Of a DNA stretch of 64,000 nt, positions 48,196-57,008 are shown one piece after another. Origin of the DNA: Rhodoplanes sp963840055 (lineage in GTDB: Bacteria; Pseudomonadota; Alphaproteobacteria; Rhizobiales; Xanthobacteraceae); assembly GCA_963840055.1 (NCBI GenBank), contig CAWIXM010000006.1:1-64000 (forward strand), in the 5' to 3' direction. The notes beneath the pieces were generated by a model that saw nothing but the letters and a program-made list of their open reading frames with translations, was not told where the DNA came from and searched no databases. Within the stretch, counting starts at the first letter, position 1. Each line of letters opens with the position of its first letter. A program made the translations under genes and the position numbers.

Positions 48196-49695
48196 ATGAA
48201 GCAAGTGGAGCTCTATGCGAAGGTTCGATATGCGGTTCAGGTTGAGGGACTGAGCGAGCGGGCGGCGGCGCGGCGGTTTGGGATTGATCCGCGGACGGTC
48301 GCCAAGATGATGGCGTTTTCTGTTCCGCCTGGTTATCGGCGGTCGCGGCCGCCGGCGAAGCCGAAGCTGGGCGCGTACATTGCGACCATCGACAATATCC
48401 TGGCGGACGACAAATGCCGGCCGAAGAAGCAGCAGCATACGGCGAAGCGGATTTTCGAACGGCTTCGCGACGAGCACGGCTTCACGGGCGGCATCACGAT
48501 CGTGAAGGACTACGTGGCCGGTTGGCGGCAACGATCGCAGGAGATGTTCGTGCCGCTGGTGCATCCGCCTGGCCATGCCCAGGTGGACTTTGGCGAGGCC
48601 ATCGGCATCATCGGGGGCATCGAATGCAAGATTCACTTCTTTGCATTCGATCTGCCGCACTCGGACGGTTGTTTTGTGGTGGCCTATCCGGCGGAGACGA
48701 CCGAGGCCTTCTGCGACGGCCACGTTCAGGCGTTCGCGTTTTTTGGCGGCGTGCCACGGTCGATTTTATACGATAACACCAAGCTTGCAGTGGCCCGCAT
48801 TCTTGGCGACGGCAAGCGCCAGCGGACGCGGACATTCACCGAGCTGCAATCGCACTACCTGTTCGAGGACCGGTTCGGCCGACCTGGCAAAGGCAACGAC
48901 AAGGGCAAGGTCGAAGGGCTGGTCGGCTATGCGCGGCGGAACTTTCTGGTGCCGATCCCAGCGTTCGCGAGCTTTGCGGCGTTGAACGCCCATCTGCTGG
49001 AGTGTTGCCGCAAGCGCCTGGGTGACCGCCTGCGCGGCCATGACGAGACGATCGGCGACCGACTGGAGCGCGATCTTGCCGCCTTCCGGATACCGCTGCC
49101 GGCGCCTTACGACGCCTGCGAGAAGGTTGCGACGAAGGTCTCCTCGCTGTCGCTCGTGCGGTATCGACGCAACGACTACTCGGCGCCGACGACCTACGGT
49201 CACCGCGACGTGCTGGTGCGCGGTTACGTCCATGAGGTGGTGATCTCATGCGGCGCGGAGGTGATCGCGCGTCATCCGCGGTCCTATGAGCGCGAGGACT
49301 TTGTGTTCGATCCGTTGCACTATCTCGCCCTGATTGAGCAGAAGATCAACGCGCTCGACCAGGCCGCGCCCCTGGCGGACTGGCGACTGCCCGAGGAGTT
49401 TGCTGCGCTGCGCCGCCTGCTCGAGGCTCGCCTGGACAAGCAAGGCAAGCGAGAGTTCGTTCAGGTCTTGCGCCTGATGGAGGCGTTCAGGATCGAGGAG
49501 GTGACACTTGCCGTGCGCGATGCCATGGCGCGCGGTGCCCTCAGCTTCGACGCCGTGAAGCATCTGCTGCTGTGCCGGATCGAGCGCCGGCCGCCGCGCC
49601 TCGACATGACGATCTACCCCTATCTGCCCAAAGCTGTCGTCGCGACCACCTCGGCCAAGGCCTATCTGGGTCTGCTCACGGGAGTGGCGTCATGA
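48196..49695 (+). CDS. istA: IS21 transposase IstA
   Basis: This 499-residue protein has an N-terminal helix-turn-helix (ERAAARRFGIDPRTVAKMM) and a DDE integrase core with Asp in QVDFGEAIG, Asp in ILYDNTKLAV and Glu in DKGKVEGLVGYARRNF. It appears intact. Its stop overlaps the istB start (ATGA). Confidence 0.95.
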   Translation: MKQVELYAKVRYAVQVEGLSERAAARRFGIDPRTVAKMMAFSVPPGYRRSRPPAKPKLGAYIATIDNILADDKCRPKKQQHTAKRIFERLRDEHGFTGGITIVKDYVAGWRQRSQEMFVPLVHPPGHAQVDFGEAIGIIGGIECKIHFFAFDLPHSDGCFVVAYPAETTEAFCDGHVQAFAFFGGVPRSILYDNTKLAVARILGDGKRQRTRTFTELQSHYLFEDRFGRPGKGNDKGKVEGLVGYARRNFLVPIPAFASFAALNAHLLECCRKRLGDRLRGHDETIGDRLERDLAAFRIPLPAPYDACEKVATKVSSLSLVRYRRNDYSAPTTYGHRDVLVRGYVHEVVISCGAEVIARHPRSYEREDFVFDPLHYLALIEQKINALDQAAPLADWRLPEEFAALRRLLEARLDKQGKREFVQVLRLMEAFRIEEVTLAVRDAMARGALSFDAVKHLLLCRIERRPPRLDMTIYPYLPKAVVATTSAKAYLGLLTGVAS

Positions 49696-50486
49696 CCGAT
49701 ACCCCGCAGGTTCTCCTGGCGCACCACCTCAAGACGCTCAAGCTGCCGACCTTCCTGCGCGAGTACGACAAGGTGGCGCGCCAATGCGCCGCCGAGGGCG
49801 TCGACTATCCGCGTTATCTGCTGCGGCTCGCCGAGCTGGAGTTGATTGATCGCGAGCGGCGTACGATCGAGCGCCGCATCAAGGCGGCCAAGTTCCCGAC
49901 CGTGAAGAGCCTCGACAGTTTCGACTTTGCGGCCTTTCCGTCGTTGAACAAAGCGCTGGTGATGGAGCTGGCGCGATCGGAATATGTCGCGCGGCGCGAG
50001 AACATCATCGCGGTCGGCAACAGCGGCACGGGGAAGACTCACGTCGGTCTGGGACTCGGTCTTGCAGCCTGCCAGAAGGGCCTGTCGGTCGGCTTTACCA
50101 CCGCCGCCGCTCTCGCGCACGAGCTGATCGAGGCGCGCGACGACAAGCGCCTCTTACGCCTGCAGCGCCAGTACGCCGCCTACAAGCTGCTGATCATCGA
50201 CGAACTCGGATACGTGCCGCTGTCGCAGACCGGCGCCGAGTTGCTGTTCGAGGTCTTCAGCCAGCGTTACGAACGGGGCGCCACCCTCGTGACCAGCAAT
50301 CTGCCGTTCGACGAATGGACCAGCGTATTCGGGTCCGAGCGATTGACCGGTGCCCTGCTCGATCGTTTGACCCACCATGTCCATATTCTCGAAATGAACG
50401 GCGAAAGCTACAGGCTCGCCCAAAGCAAGCGACGCGCGAAACGCTCCAGACCCGATTCATCATCCGATGGGCCGCCGGATAACTGA
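49692..50486 (+). CDS. istB: IS21 helper ATPase IstB
   Basis: This 264-residue AAA+ ATPase is related to DnaC. Walker A is GNSGTGKTH, Walker B is LLIIDELGYVPL, and the C-terminal region is SNLPFDEWTSVFGSERLTGALLDRL. It assists IstA in target choice. The ATG overlaps the istA stop. The remaining 256 bases to the element end hold only the terminal repeats. Confidence 0.95.
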   Translation: MTDTPQVLLAHHLKTLKLPTFLREYDKVARQCAAEGVDYPRYLLRLAELELIDRERRTIERRIKAAKFPTVKSLDSFDFAAFPSLNKALVMELARSEYVARRENIIAVGNSGTGKTHVGLGLGLAACQKGLSVGFTTAAALAHELIEARDDKRLLRLQRQYAAYKLLIIDELGYVPLSQTGAELLFEVFSQRYERGATLVTSNLPFDEWTSVFGSERLTGALLDRLTHHVHILEMNGESYRLAQSKRRAKRSRPDSSSDGPPDN

Positions 50487-50742
50487 CCCGCCATCACCAG
50501 ACATCATGCGTTCGCGACCATAAACAAGCGCGCATCGCGGCTCCCGGATGATCGCTCGGTGCGCGCTCTCGCCGTCAAGCCCCGCGCCAGAAGCGCGCCG
50601 CTACGCGGTTTCAGGGCTTGACCGCTCGCGCGACCGAGCACACCCGCCTTCCGTGCCGCATAGCCCAATCAACGAAGCGCCAATCCCGTCGTGATGCAAT
50701 TTTGCTCCGGCCCGCCGATGCAATTTCTCTCCGGCGTTGACA

Positions 50743-51064
50743 CAATTACGAATGGATCGGCATTCCGTCCTCCTTTAAGTAGCTTTTGTTGCTCAATATT
50801 TTGTTGGAAATGCTTAACGCCATATATCTTACCGACGAACTCAGCCTCAGAGGCTTTAGGGGTGGGGAAAAGTTCCTGGTGATTATTGGCCCAATCCCGG
50901 AGATTTTGCAGCGCACTATCCTCTATCTCTCTGTGTACCTCCCTGGTCGAGACGATGCCCCCGGACGCTACAAGCTCGTTAAAATTCTTCCAAAGCGTAG
51001 GGAACCGCTTCGGATAATAGTTCTTGAAAAGCACGGATAATGGCGAGTTGTCGAAAACGTACAT
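50743..51064 (-). pseudogene. DUF4411 PIN-like toxin gene, cut off by IS21
   Basis: The N-terminal 107 residues (MYVFDNSPLSVLFKNYYP, with the conserved Asp5, then VSTREVHREIED and GRNADPFVI) match the DUF4411 PIN-domain family. The last residues before the frame closes at 50669 come from the IS21 end. The C-terminal third is missing. The ATG overlaps the stop of the upstream XRE-ImmA gene, so the pair was one operon. DUF4411 proteins are often paired with XRE-ImmA genes in toxin-antitoxin-like loci. Confidence 0.8.
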
Positions 51065-52216
51065 CAGACAGCCCCGCGAGAAAAATACTCTTCAAGCCCC
51101 GGCAGGTTACGAGGTTTCGTGTCAAGGTATTCGGCCAATTGATATTCATTGATACGGTTTTGCCTATACTCGCTAAGGGCCATCCCAACGTAATCGCGTC
51201 CTAAGTAACTTAATTTTGTCCAATAGTAATCTCCTCCTGCACCACCCTTCATCTGCTTTGCCCAACGAGCAGCTGCTGCGGTATATGTGGCCTCATCGAT
51301 TAGGTCCTGATCTAAAAAACGCCGATAGACAAATTCGCGGCTAACATGGAAACGAGCGGCGAGCTTCTCCGCAGTTGCCTCTGTCGGTTTCTGGCCATTT
51401 AGCTCTGTAGCAAACACAGCCTCGGGGAAAAGGAATTCAGCCGCAAACTGATTACAAAACACTTCGACTGCCCTTGCGTCATTCTGTAAGTGGGCAACGT
51501 ACTCGTCATGGATGGTATCAATGCCGCTCGTCCGATAAAGCAGATGCGCCAGTTCATGTATCAACGTAAATATTTGGCGGGTCTTCGCAGAACTATTATT
51601 TACATAGATTATCGGCACGACCTCATCGAATAGACAAAACCCCGAGAATTCGTTATTTCTAAATGCATCTTTAAAAACATAGACTCCGACAGACAGGAGT
51701 GCTCGCCTCCACTCCTTGAGCGCGGTTTCGTCATCCGGCCAAGCCTGTTGTATGTCCAATGAGATGCCGAGGTAGTCGCGGACTTTTTCAGCAGACTGAG
51801 CCAAGTCAGCCGTCACTTCGAGAGACAAGTCCCTCGTGACGAGTTCGATTCGAAAGGCTTCTCCCGCCTGTCAACTCCAACAGATTTAACTGAAGGGCTT
51901 TCGCCTTGCGCACGAGTAACTGCATTCGGCTGGGAATTTGCTCGAACTCAACATCTGGAAGAGTGCGAAACGTCTTGGCAATGTCTGGAACGTCTGGTGG
52001 CTCTGGAAAAAAGAAAACGGCTACGGGAACTTTCAGCACATCTGCCAGCTGTTCGAGTTGCGAGTAAGTGGGAGCTGAAGCGCCCGCTTCCCACTCTTGA
52101 ATTTGGCGAAACTTCTTGCCTGCTTCGTCAATAGACAAGCCCGCGTGCGTTCGCGCCCAGGTGATTAGTGCGGGCGTAACCGGCAATTCCTCTCTAGTTT
52201 TGCTCTTGATAGCCAC
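51064..52216 (-). pseudogene. XRE-ImmA/IrrE fusion gene broken by a frameshift
   Basis: The first part (52216-about 51865) encodes an XRE helix-turn-helix protein (TWARTHAGLSIDEAGKKF, IQEWEAGASAPTYSQLEQLA) ending in a family segment, KALQLNLLELTGG. The second part (from about 51865 to 51064) continues in another frame as EAFRIELVTRDLSLEVTADL and then an ImmA/IrrE metallopeptidase with LIHELAHLLY (HExxH) and FAAEFLFPE. The natural protein is one of about 380 residues. A single-base change in GGCGGGAGAAGCC splits it. The area is less GC-rich than the chromosome, indicating transfer. Confidence 0.82.
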
Positions 52217-52530
52217 GGATCAGGAATCTCAACAATTCGATGCTGACGGCCGAGTGACACCTTCGAATCGACTACGGTTTTTGCCGCCGCGTCTAGCACA
52301 GTTTCCTACTTAGCGGCTTCGTGCCGTGGACTATCCCTACCGCGCTCACGTTTTAAGTGCACTCCAGCACTGAATTTACCAATCAAGCGGCCGTCTTCCA
52401 ACGGCGACCTCCGGCGCGCGGATAGAGACAGTGGACGCAGGCCATCGCGGGCAAAAAAACAAGCAAAATCAACCTGAAGTGAATTGTTGAAGGACCGGAG
52501 CGGACGACCGCAGGCTGGTGCGGACGGTCG
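52217..52530. other. Non-coding stretch holding an attachment arm
   Basis: No gene is visible. The motif TGAAGTGAATTG at 52475-52486 lies exactly 44 bp before the tRNA-Leu-like repeat at 52531. The same arrangement (AGAAGTGAATTG, 44 bp) is found before the functional tRNA end at 59588. It is probably the remains of a second element's attachment arm. Confidence 0.6.
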
Positions 52531-52555
52531 TTTGGTGCCAGGAGAGGACTCGAAC
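52531..52555. repeat. Left attachment site (copy of tRNA-Leu 3' end)
   Basis: TTTGGTGCCAGGAGAGGACT followed by CGAAC repeats the 3' end of the tRNA-Leu gene at 59588-59613, with one C missing in the GTGCC(C)AGG run. It marks the far boundary of the integrated element. Confidence 0.85.
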
Positions 52556-52824
52556 TTAGCTATTAAGCGCATGATTTTACATAAAAATATATTCTCTAAA
52601 TCCATAAATGCCAACGAAAATGCCAACGTGGGGCGGGCCTGCGAGCTTCTGGACTGGTCTTGGGGCGACGCGCGGAGAAAACGAACGGCGCAGGCACTGC
52701 ACTCTCGTCAGCATTTAAGGCGCGGGTTTTCTGCTGGCTCTATTCGCGTAGATAGGCGTAATCTAGACGCACCGACCGACAGTTGTGTAGTGTACCGATG
52801 CATTGAATCCTGGAACTTGGTGCT

Positions 52825-53187
52825 ATGATGGACCTTAAAGAATTCTTGCAGACTGTTAAAAGCAGTTTCCAACAAAAATGTTTCTACCACTTCACCGACA
52901 AGCGAAATCTTGTGCTTATTAAAGAGCACGGCTTACTCTCAATGCATTTGGTCCGAAAAAAGAAGATGTCCGTGCCAGCGCCTGGTGGAAATATCCAAGA
53001 GCGAACTGATAAAACTGACAATACCGGTCGCCCTCGGGTTTCGTCAGTTTTGTCAGTAGTAGTTGTTCCGGGCAAAATTGAAAATTCTACGAGCGGTGGC
53101 GCTCCCCGAATCTATTGCGATTGGATCATGCGCCTGAACGTGAGATTGATGCGGCGGTCGACAGGCGTCTTGGTCTTTGGCACTTGA
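52825..53187 (+). pseudogene. DarT-like (DUF4433) N-terminal fragment
   Basis: The N-terminal 53 residues (CFYHFTDKRNLVLIKEHGLLS followed within a few residues by VPAPGGN) resemble the start of DarT/DUF4433 DNA ADP-ribosyltransferase toxins. After about residue 55 likeness stops and the frame passes through a hairpin and into sequence belonging to the reverse-strand AlkB remnant. It is a gene fragment, with the NAD-binding and catalytic Glu regions missing. No DarG antitoxin is nearby. Confidence 0.5.
53006..53056. repeat. Hairpin inserted in the DarT-like fragment
   Basis: CTGATAAAACTGAC and GTCAGTTTTGTCAG form near-perfect 14-bp inverted arms around a 23-bp GC-rich loop. It may be a small palindromic insertion that disrupted the gene. 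Confidence 0.55.
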
Positions 53188-53452
53188 TGGAGCCAGAAGC
53201 GCTGAGTCTCGCCGCCCATTATGAGCCAATGCCCCTCCTTCAGTTCAAATGTCGGAATTGAAACCGCCGCGTTCCACCGAGCGATAAGCTCGCTATTGTT
53301 GGGCGATCTCCAAGACCGGCTTCACTATCGCTGTGCCACCCGACACTGTCACCGCCATGTCGATAAAGATGTAACCGTCCGATAGCGGCCGCCTTGCGGG
53401 CACAGAGTTGATCCGATCTCTTTTGCATCGGTGCAAGCACCGTCGTTTTCAC
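53112..53452 (-). pseudogene. AlkB-like dioxygenase C-terminal pseudogene
   Basis: The reverse strand reads LYRHGGDSVGWHSDSEAG and PTIASLSLGGTRRFQFRH. After a one-base shift near 53243 it continues FELKEGHWLIMGGETQRFW, LHQVPKTKTPVDRRINLTFR. This is the AlkB fold with HxD (WHSD) and the late His and RxNxTFR. The N-terminus is missing and the frame is broken, so it is non-functional. Confidence 0.8.
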
Positions 53453-53468
53453 TGATGCAAGAGAGGGT

Positions 53469-53816
53469 GTGATGAGCCGAATTGAAGTTCTGTCTGGCCC
53501 GGAGCGGCGGCGACGGTGGAGCGCGGAAGAGAAGCGGTCGATCGTCGCGGAGGCTTTTGCGCCTGGCGCATCGGTCTGCGCGGTTGCCCGGCGGCGCGAT
53601 GTTGTTCCCGGGCAGATTTATCGCTGGCGGAATGATCTACGGAGCGCTTCCCCGGGGTTTGCCGCGGTAGTGGTCGCGCCGGAGCCGAACGAGCGATTGA
53701 CGGCGGGCGCGCCCGCGGTTGAGATCGAACTCGGCCGGGACATTCACGTTCGCATTGCGGCGACGGCACCCCAGGATTTAGTGTCGGCGGTCATCAAGGC
53801 GCTGGCGGCGCGATGA
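53469..53816 (+). CDS. IS66 family accessory protein TnpA
   Basis: This 115-residue protein has the IS66 TnpA layout: RRRWSAEEKRSIVAEAFAPG and VARRRDVVPGQIYRWRNDL helix-turn-helix, then a variable C-terminal half. It overlaps tnpB by 4 bases (ATGA). It cannot transpose without TnpC, which is missing. Confidence 0.88.
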   Translation: MMSRIEVLSGPERRRRWSAEEKRSIVAEAFAPGASVCAVARRRDVVPGQIYRWRNDLRSASPGFAAVVVAPEPNERLTAGAPAVEIELGRDIHVRIAATAPQDLVSAVIKALAAR

Positions 53817-54160
53817 TCCCGTTTCCGACCGGGGTTCGGGTATGGGTTGCGGCCGGCCATACCGACATGAGGCGCGGAATGCGGGGCCTGGCCCTGCAGG
53901 TTCAGGAGGCGTTGAAGCGCGACCCGCACGCCGGCGATTTGTACGTTTTCCGGGGGCGCAATGGTTCGCTGATAAAGATTCTCTGGCATGACGGCGTTGG
54001 CATGTCGCTTTACGCCAAGCGGCTGGAGCGTGGCCGGTTTGTTTGGCCATCGGCCGCGGCCGGCGTGGTATCGATCGCGCCGTCGCAACTCGCTTATATG
54101 CTGGACGGGATCGATTGGCGGAATCCCCAGCACACCTGGAGGCCGACGGCGGCCGGATGA
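53813..54160 (+). CDS. IS66 family accessory protein TnpB
   Basis: This 115-residue protein has the IS66 Orf2 sequence: GHTDMRRGMRGLALQVQEAL, YVFRGRNGSLIKILWHDGVG and MSLYAKRLERGRFVWP. It lies downstream of and overlaps tnpA. No tnpC follows. Confidence 0.9.
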   Translation: MIPFPTGVRVWVAAGHTDMRRGMRGLALQVQEALKRDPHAGDLYVFRGRNGSLIKILWHDGVGMSLYAKRLERGRFVWPSAAAGVVSIAPSQLAYMLDGIDWRNPQHTWRPTAAG

Positions 54161-54437
54161 TCGCTGGACAAGCTGCGGCTCATTGACTCGGCGCACGGAA
54201 TTGATCGCGTGAATCGGCCGGGCTGCGCCAATTCCACGGCAGCAGCGCGGCGAGATCAGTGATCTGGGTTTTTCAAGGCGAAATCGGATCTCGCCTCGAA
54301 AAGGTGGCCCCAATTCGGCAAAAGTCGCAGCACCGGGCGGGCGGCGCCGCTAATCGGAAGTAAATCCGAATTCGCCAGGCCAGACTACAAACGCTACAGG
54401 GCCAATAACCAATAACGCTCTCACCACACGAATTTCA
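54161..54437. other. IS66 remnant region without tnpC
   Basis: The expected tnpC is absent. A short reverse-strand reading near 54170-54265 (ITDLAALLPWNWR) resembles the C-terminal end of an IS66 TnpC, in the opposite orientation to tnpAB. The rest is unassigned. Confidence 0.4.
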
Positions 54438-56063
54438 TCAGCCTACTCTAGGACCATAGATTCGATGCAAATGGCTGGTGAGGGCTTCTAGAGACGGTGG
54501 CGAACATCGGAAACCAAGATGACCATCCGGCCGGATGACACAGAGGCTGGGGGCGTCGCCGCATAGGCGTTCATGGAGCAGGGCCGCCGGGTCGTAGAGG
54601 AGGTCCCCGGGTATGGGCTCATCCGGTGCCTGGCCGCGCAGAACAACAAAGGCAGTCTCCGGAACTTGGCTCATGTGTTTGACGGCCTCCTGTAGAAAAG
54701 ACCGTGCCTCAGCAACAGCCAATGGTGCCCGGTCCCCCGGCAGGACAAAAAGACTGGGCCCTTTGCCAAAGATCAGGCCGTGCAGACGCAAAGTCCCATC
54801 GTGCCTTACGAGGTTGGCCACATCGCCTACGCGTCCCCCAATGACAGTGCGGCGCGGTGATGCTGGTGGCGGCGGACCAATCTCCTCGACCAGGGGGCTT
54901 GATTCATAGACCAAGCCGATTTCCGACTCAGCCAATGCGGCATAGTCTTGGCCTTCGGCCGTCGCCATAAACTCGATTACCTCCTGACGCGCGTTCTCGC
55001 CTTTCGGATCCATCCGGGAATAAGCCTCATCGCCGGACTTCACAATGGACCGGTCGACAGGTCGGCGCTCGGCCTCATAGGACGCGATCAGTTGATGGCT
55101 CCCGTTGCCGGATACGACGAGCGCCAATTTCCAGCCCAGGTTAAAGGCATCTTGCATGCCGGCGTTCATGCCATGTCCCTCGATTGGGTTGGAGGCGTGA
55201 GCCGCATCGCCGGCGAGAAGAACCCGGCCCATGCAGTACCGCCGGGCGAGGCGGGAATGGGATTTGAAGAATTGCGGCTCGTCCGTGTTAGCCAGTTTGG
55301 CCCCGGGCGACACCAGGGAAAGCCTTTGGTTGACCATCTCAAGGGCTGCGTGATCGGTGGTCTCCGGCCGAAAATAAACCCGCCAGCGGTCCTTTCCGAG
55401 CGGAAAGGGGATTACGTTGGGCGGCTGAAGTTGGACGCAGGTCAGGTTTCGCGGGTGGCTCCAATTGTCGATTTGACTATCCACCACCCCCCACAGTTCG
55501 GGGTAATCTTTGCCGTCGAATTGATCGCCGATGGCATCGCGAACCGCGCTGTGGTAACCGTCGGCGGCCACCACCCACTCGGCTTCGAGCAGATAGTCTC
55601 CAGACTCTTCGGACTTCAAGCGCGCCCGCGCGCCGTCGTCCGTCTCTTCCAGGCCCAAAAATTCGACGCCCCTTTCGATGCAGCCGGAATGCTGTTCCAG
55701 CTTTTTGGTGAGGAGGTTAATGGTCTGCTCCTCGGGGATGGAAACAATATAGGGATAGGGCGTGTCCAAATCACGGAAGCGGGAAGAGCCGACGTGGCGT
55801 TCGCCAAGGTACAAATCGACCCCATCCACGATCTGCCCTCGTTCCATAAAGCTGTCGATCAGGCCAAGTCCCGCCAGAATTTCAAGGCTTCGGGACTTGA
55901 TAAATATGGCCGCGCTCCACGGCGCGGGGTCTGCCATCCGGTCGATGAGATGAAAGGGGACGCCCCGTCGGGCCAGCTCGATCCCGACAATCAAGCCAGA
56001 GGGACCGGCCCCTACGATCAGGACGGGCTTATCCGAAACCGTCTTGATGTGATCGGCGCTCAA
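54438..56063 (-). CDS. FAD-dependent aromatic monooxygenase (PheA/TfdB family)
   Basis: This 541-residue flavoprotein has the FAD Rossmann motif VLIVGAGPSGLIVGIELARRG-like at residues 10-30 and the DG motif VVAADGYHSAVRDAIG. It also has GRVLLAGDAAHASNPIEGHG for the FAD ribityl, and a C-terminal thioredoxin-like domain. Such enzymes hydroxylate phenolic rings using NAD(P)H. The start is a TTG at 56063, chosen because AGGAGG lies 9 bases upstream; longer frames to 56207 lack family likeness. It is island cargo, divergent from a ribbon-helix-helix gene. Confidence 0.85.
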   Translation of the reverse strand: MSADHIKTVSDKPVLIVGAGPSGLIVGIELARRGVPFHLIDRMADPAPWSAAIFIKSRSLEILAGLGLIDSFMERGQIVDGVDLYLGERHVGSSRFRDLDTPYPYIVSIPEEQTINLLTKKLEQHSGCIERGVEFLGLEETDDGARARLKSEESGDYLLEAEWVVAADGYHSAVRDAIGDQFDGKDYPELWGVVDSQIDNWSHPRNLTCVQLQPPNVIPFPLGKDRWRVYFRPETTDHAALEMVNQRLSLVSPGAKLANTDEPQFFKSHSRLARRYCMGRVLLAGDAAHASNPIEGHGMNAGMQDAFNLGWKLALVVSGNGSHQLIASYEAERRPVDRSIVKSGDEAYSRMDPKGENARQEVIEFMATAEGQDYAALAESEIGLVYESSPLVEEIGPPPPASPRRTVIGGRVGDVANLVRHDGTLRLHGLIFGKGPSLFVLPGDRAPLAVAEARSFLQEAVKHMSQVPETAFVVLRGQAPDEPIPGDLLYDPAALLHERLCGDAPSLCVIRPDGHLGFRCSPPSLEALTSHLHRIYGPRVG

Positions 56064-56160
56064 ATTCCGTAGCCTCCTAGCTCGAAACCGTTGAGAATTG
56101 CGGGAGGTCTTGATCAATCGCGTGATGAAGATAGGCAAGCTAATTGGATACTCCATAAAC

Positions 56161-56319
56161 ATGCTCGACGCACGCGTCGCTTTTGTTTTGCCGGCCGACC
56201 CGCGCAACGCTTTGTTCTCTGCGGCGGCGTCGGCGGATCAAAGCGCGTCAGAATTTATCCGATCAGCACTTCGCGCGAGGCTAGCCGCCGAGCGCAAGAC
56301 TCGGGCACGGTTGGGCTGA
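56161..56319 (+). CDS. Small ribbon-helix-helix-like protein
   Basis: This 52-residue frame reads MLDARVAFVLPADPRNALF then DQSASEFIRSALRARLAAE, the pattern of CopG-type ribbon-helix-helix DNA-binding proteins (strand, two helices). It is divergent from the monooxygenase gene, 97 bases away, so it might regulate it. It could also be an orphan antitoxin. The ribosome site is weak. Confidence 0.5.
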   Translation: MLDARVAFVLPADPRNALFSAAASADQSASEFIRSALRARLAAERKTRARLG

Positions 56320-56342
56320 GGTTGCTAAACCGAAGTGGACCG

Positions 56343-56729
56343 TTAGCAAAGGTGTCCCGGACCGCGAGCCGCATCCTGGTCCTCGTTGTAGATCGTGAGC
56401 AGGCAGGATTGCCGTAACATCGACGAACGGATCGGCGGGATGTAGATGCAACGGGGAATGTGGATCGGAGCAGCCATTCCGCCGAACTCCTCCGGGCGCG
56501 TCACGCCGATGCAGACGTGATAGTTTGCGTCCCCTGAGGGGCGCTCCTGGTCGGGGTTGAAATACTGATGTAACGGGAGATACTCCCAACGGCCGTCCGG
56601 GTGTTTCTTGAGGTCGGTCTCGGGGACGGGCTTGCAATCCTGGCCAGAGCAGCACGCCGGATCATACCAGGAATGGGCAAAGGAGACTGATGGGGCGAGC
56701 AGCATCGCCAGCGCGACGAGGTATTTCAT
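56343..56729 (-). CDS. Small exported Cys-rich protein of unknown function
   Basis: This 128-residue protein has a signal peptide (MKYLVALAMLLAPSVSFA). A conserved-looking segment HSWYDPACCSGQDCKPVPE follows, and later Cys in HVCIGV and PRCIYIPP. Four to six Cys suggest a folded periplasmic domain. Similar genes occur on mobile regions of Bradyrhizobium-like bacteria, but no role is known. The ATG overlaps the end of an upstream short frame (56726-56923) that I could not identify. Confidence 0.65.
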   Translation of the reverse strand: MKYLVALAMLLAPSVSFAHSWYDPACCSGQDCKPVPETDLKKHPDGRWEYLPLHQYFNPDQERPSGDANYHVCIGVTRPEEFGGMAAPIHIPRCIYIPPIRSSMLRQSCLLTIYNEDQDAARGPGHLC

Positions 56730-56904
56730 TGCGCATTCATTCTGTTGGCCCGCGGCTTGATGCGCGCGTTGACCACTCTCGCGAGGTGTCGCCCCCGCGG
56801 CGGCACGCGCCGAGCACTCCGCCGAGCACTCCGCTCGGCCTCGGCGATCCGGGCCTCCTCCGCGCGGACAACTTCGGCCGGAGCGCCTTCGTTTATCATT
56901 GCCT

Positions 56905-57008
56905 TCACCGGCAGGAAGAGCAACCAACGTCTCGGTCTCTTCGGCGACCGTCCAGCGGTGCTTGCCGGTCGCGTTCTTCTTGACCTTCAGCGCCGTGTGA
57001 TCGCCGCC
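56905..57008 (-). pseudogene. Possible serine-recombinase C-terminal remnant
   Basis: The reverse strand reads GGDHTALKVKKNATGKHRW then TVAEETETLV, which resembles the end of the zinc-ribbon region of large serine recombinases just before their helix-turn-helix. It is cut at 57009 by the left end of the IS481-like element and soon loses its frame. Confidence 0.3.

Larger units (their letters stand above)
48086..50742 (+). mobile_element. Complete IS21-family element
   Basis: Ends are inverted copies TGT(A/C)A(G/A)CGCCGGAG (48086 rightwards; 50742 leftwards). Extra internal copies of CGCCGGAG(C/T)AAAAATCC at 48091 and 48144 give the multiple terminal repeats typical of IS21. It carries intact istA and istB. 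No 4-8 bp target duplication is seen at the two outer flanks, and the right end lies inside a DUF4411 gene whose missing part is not on the left side. Confidence 0.85.
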
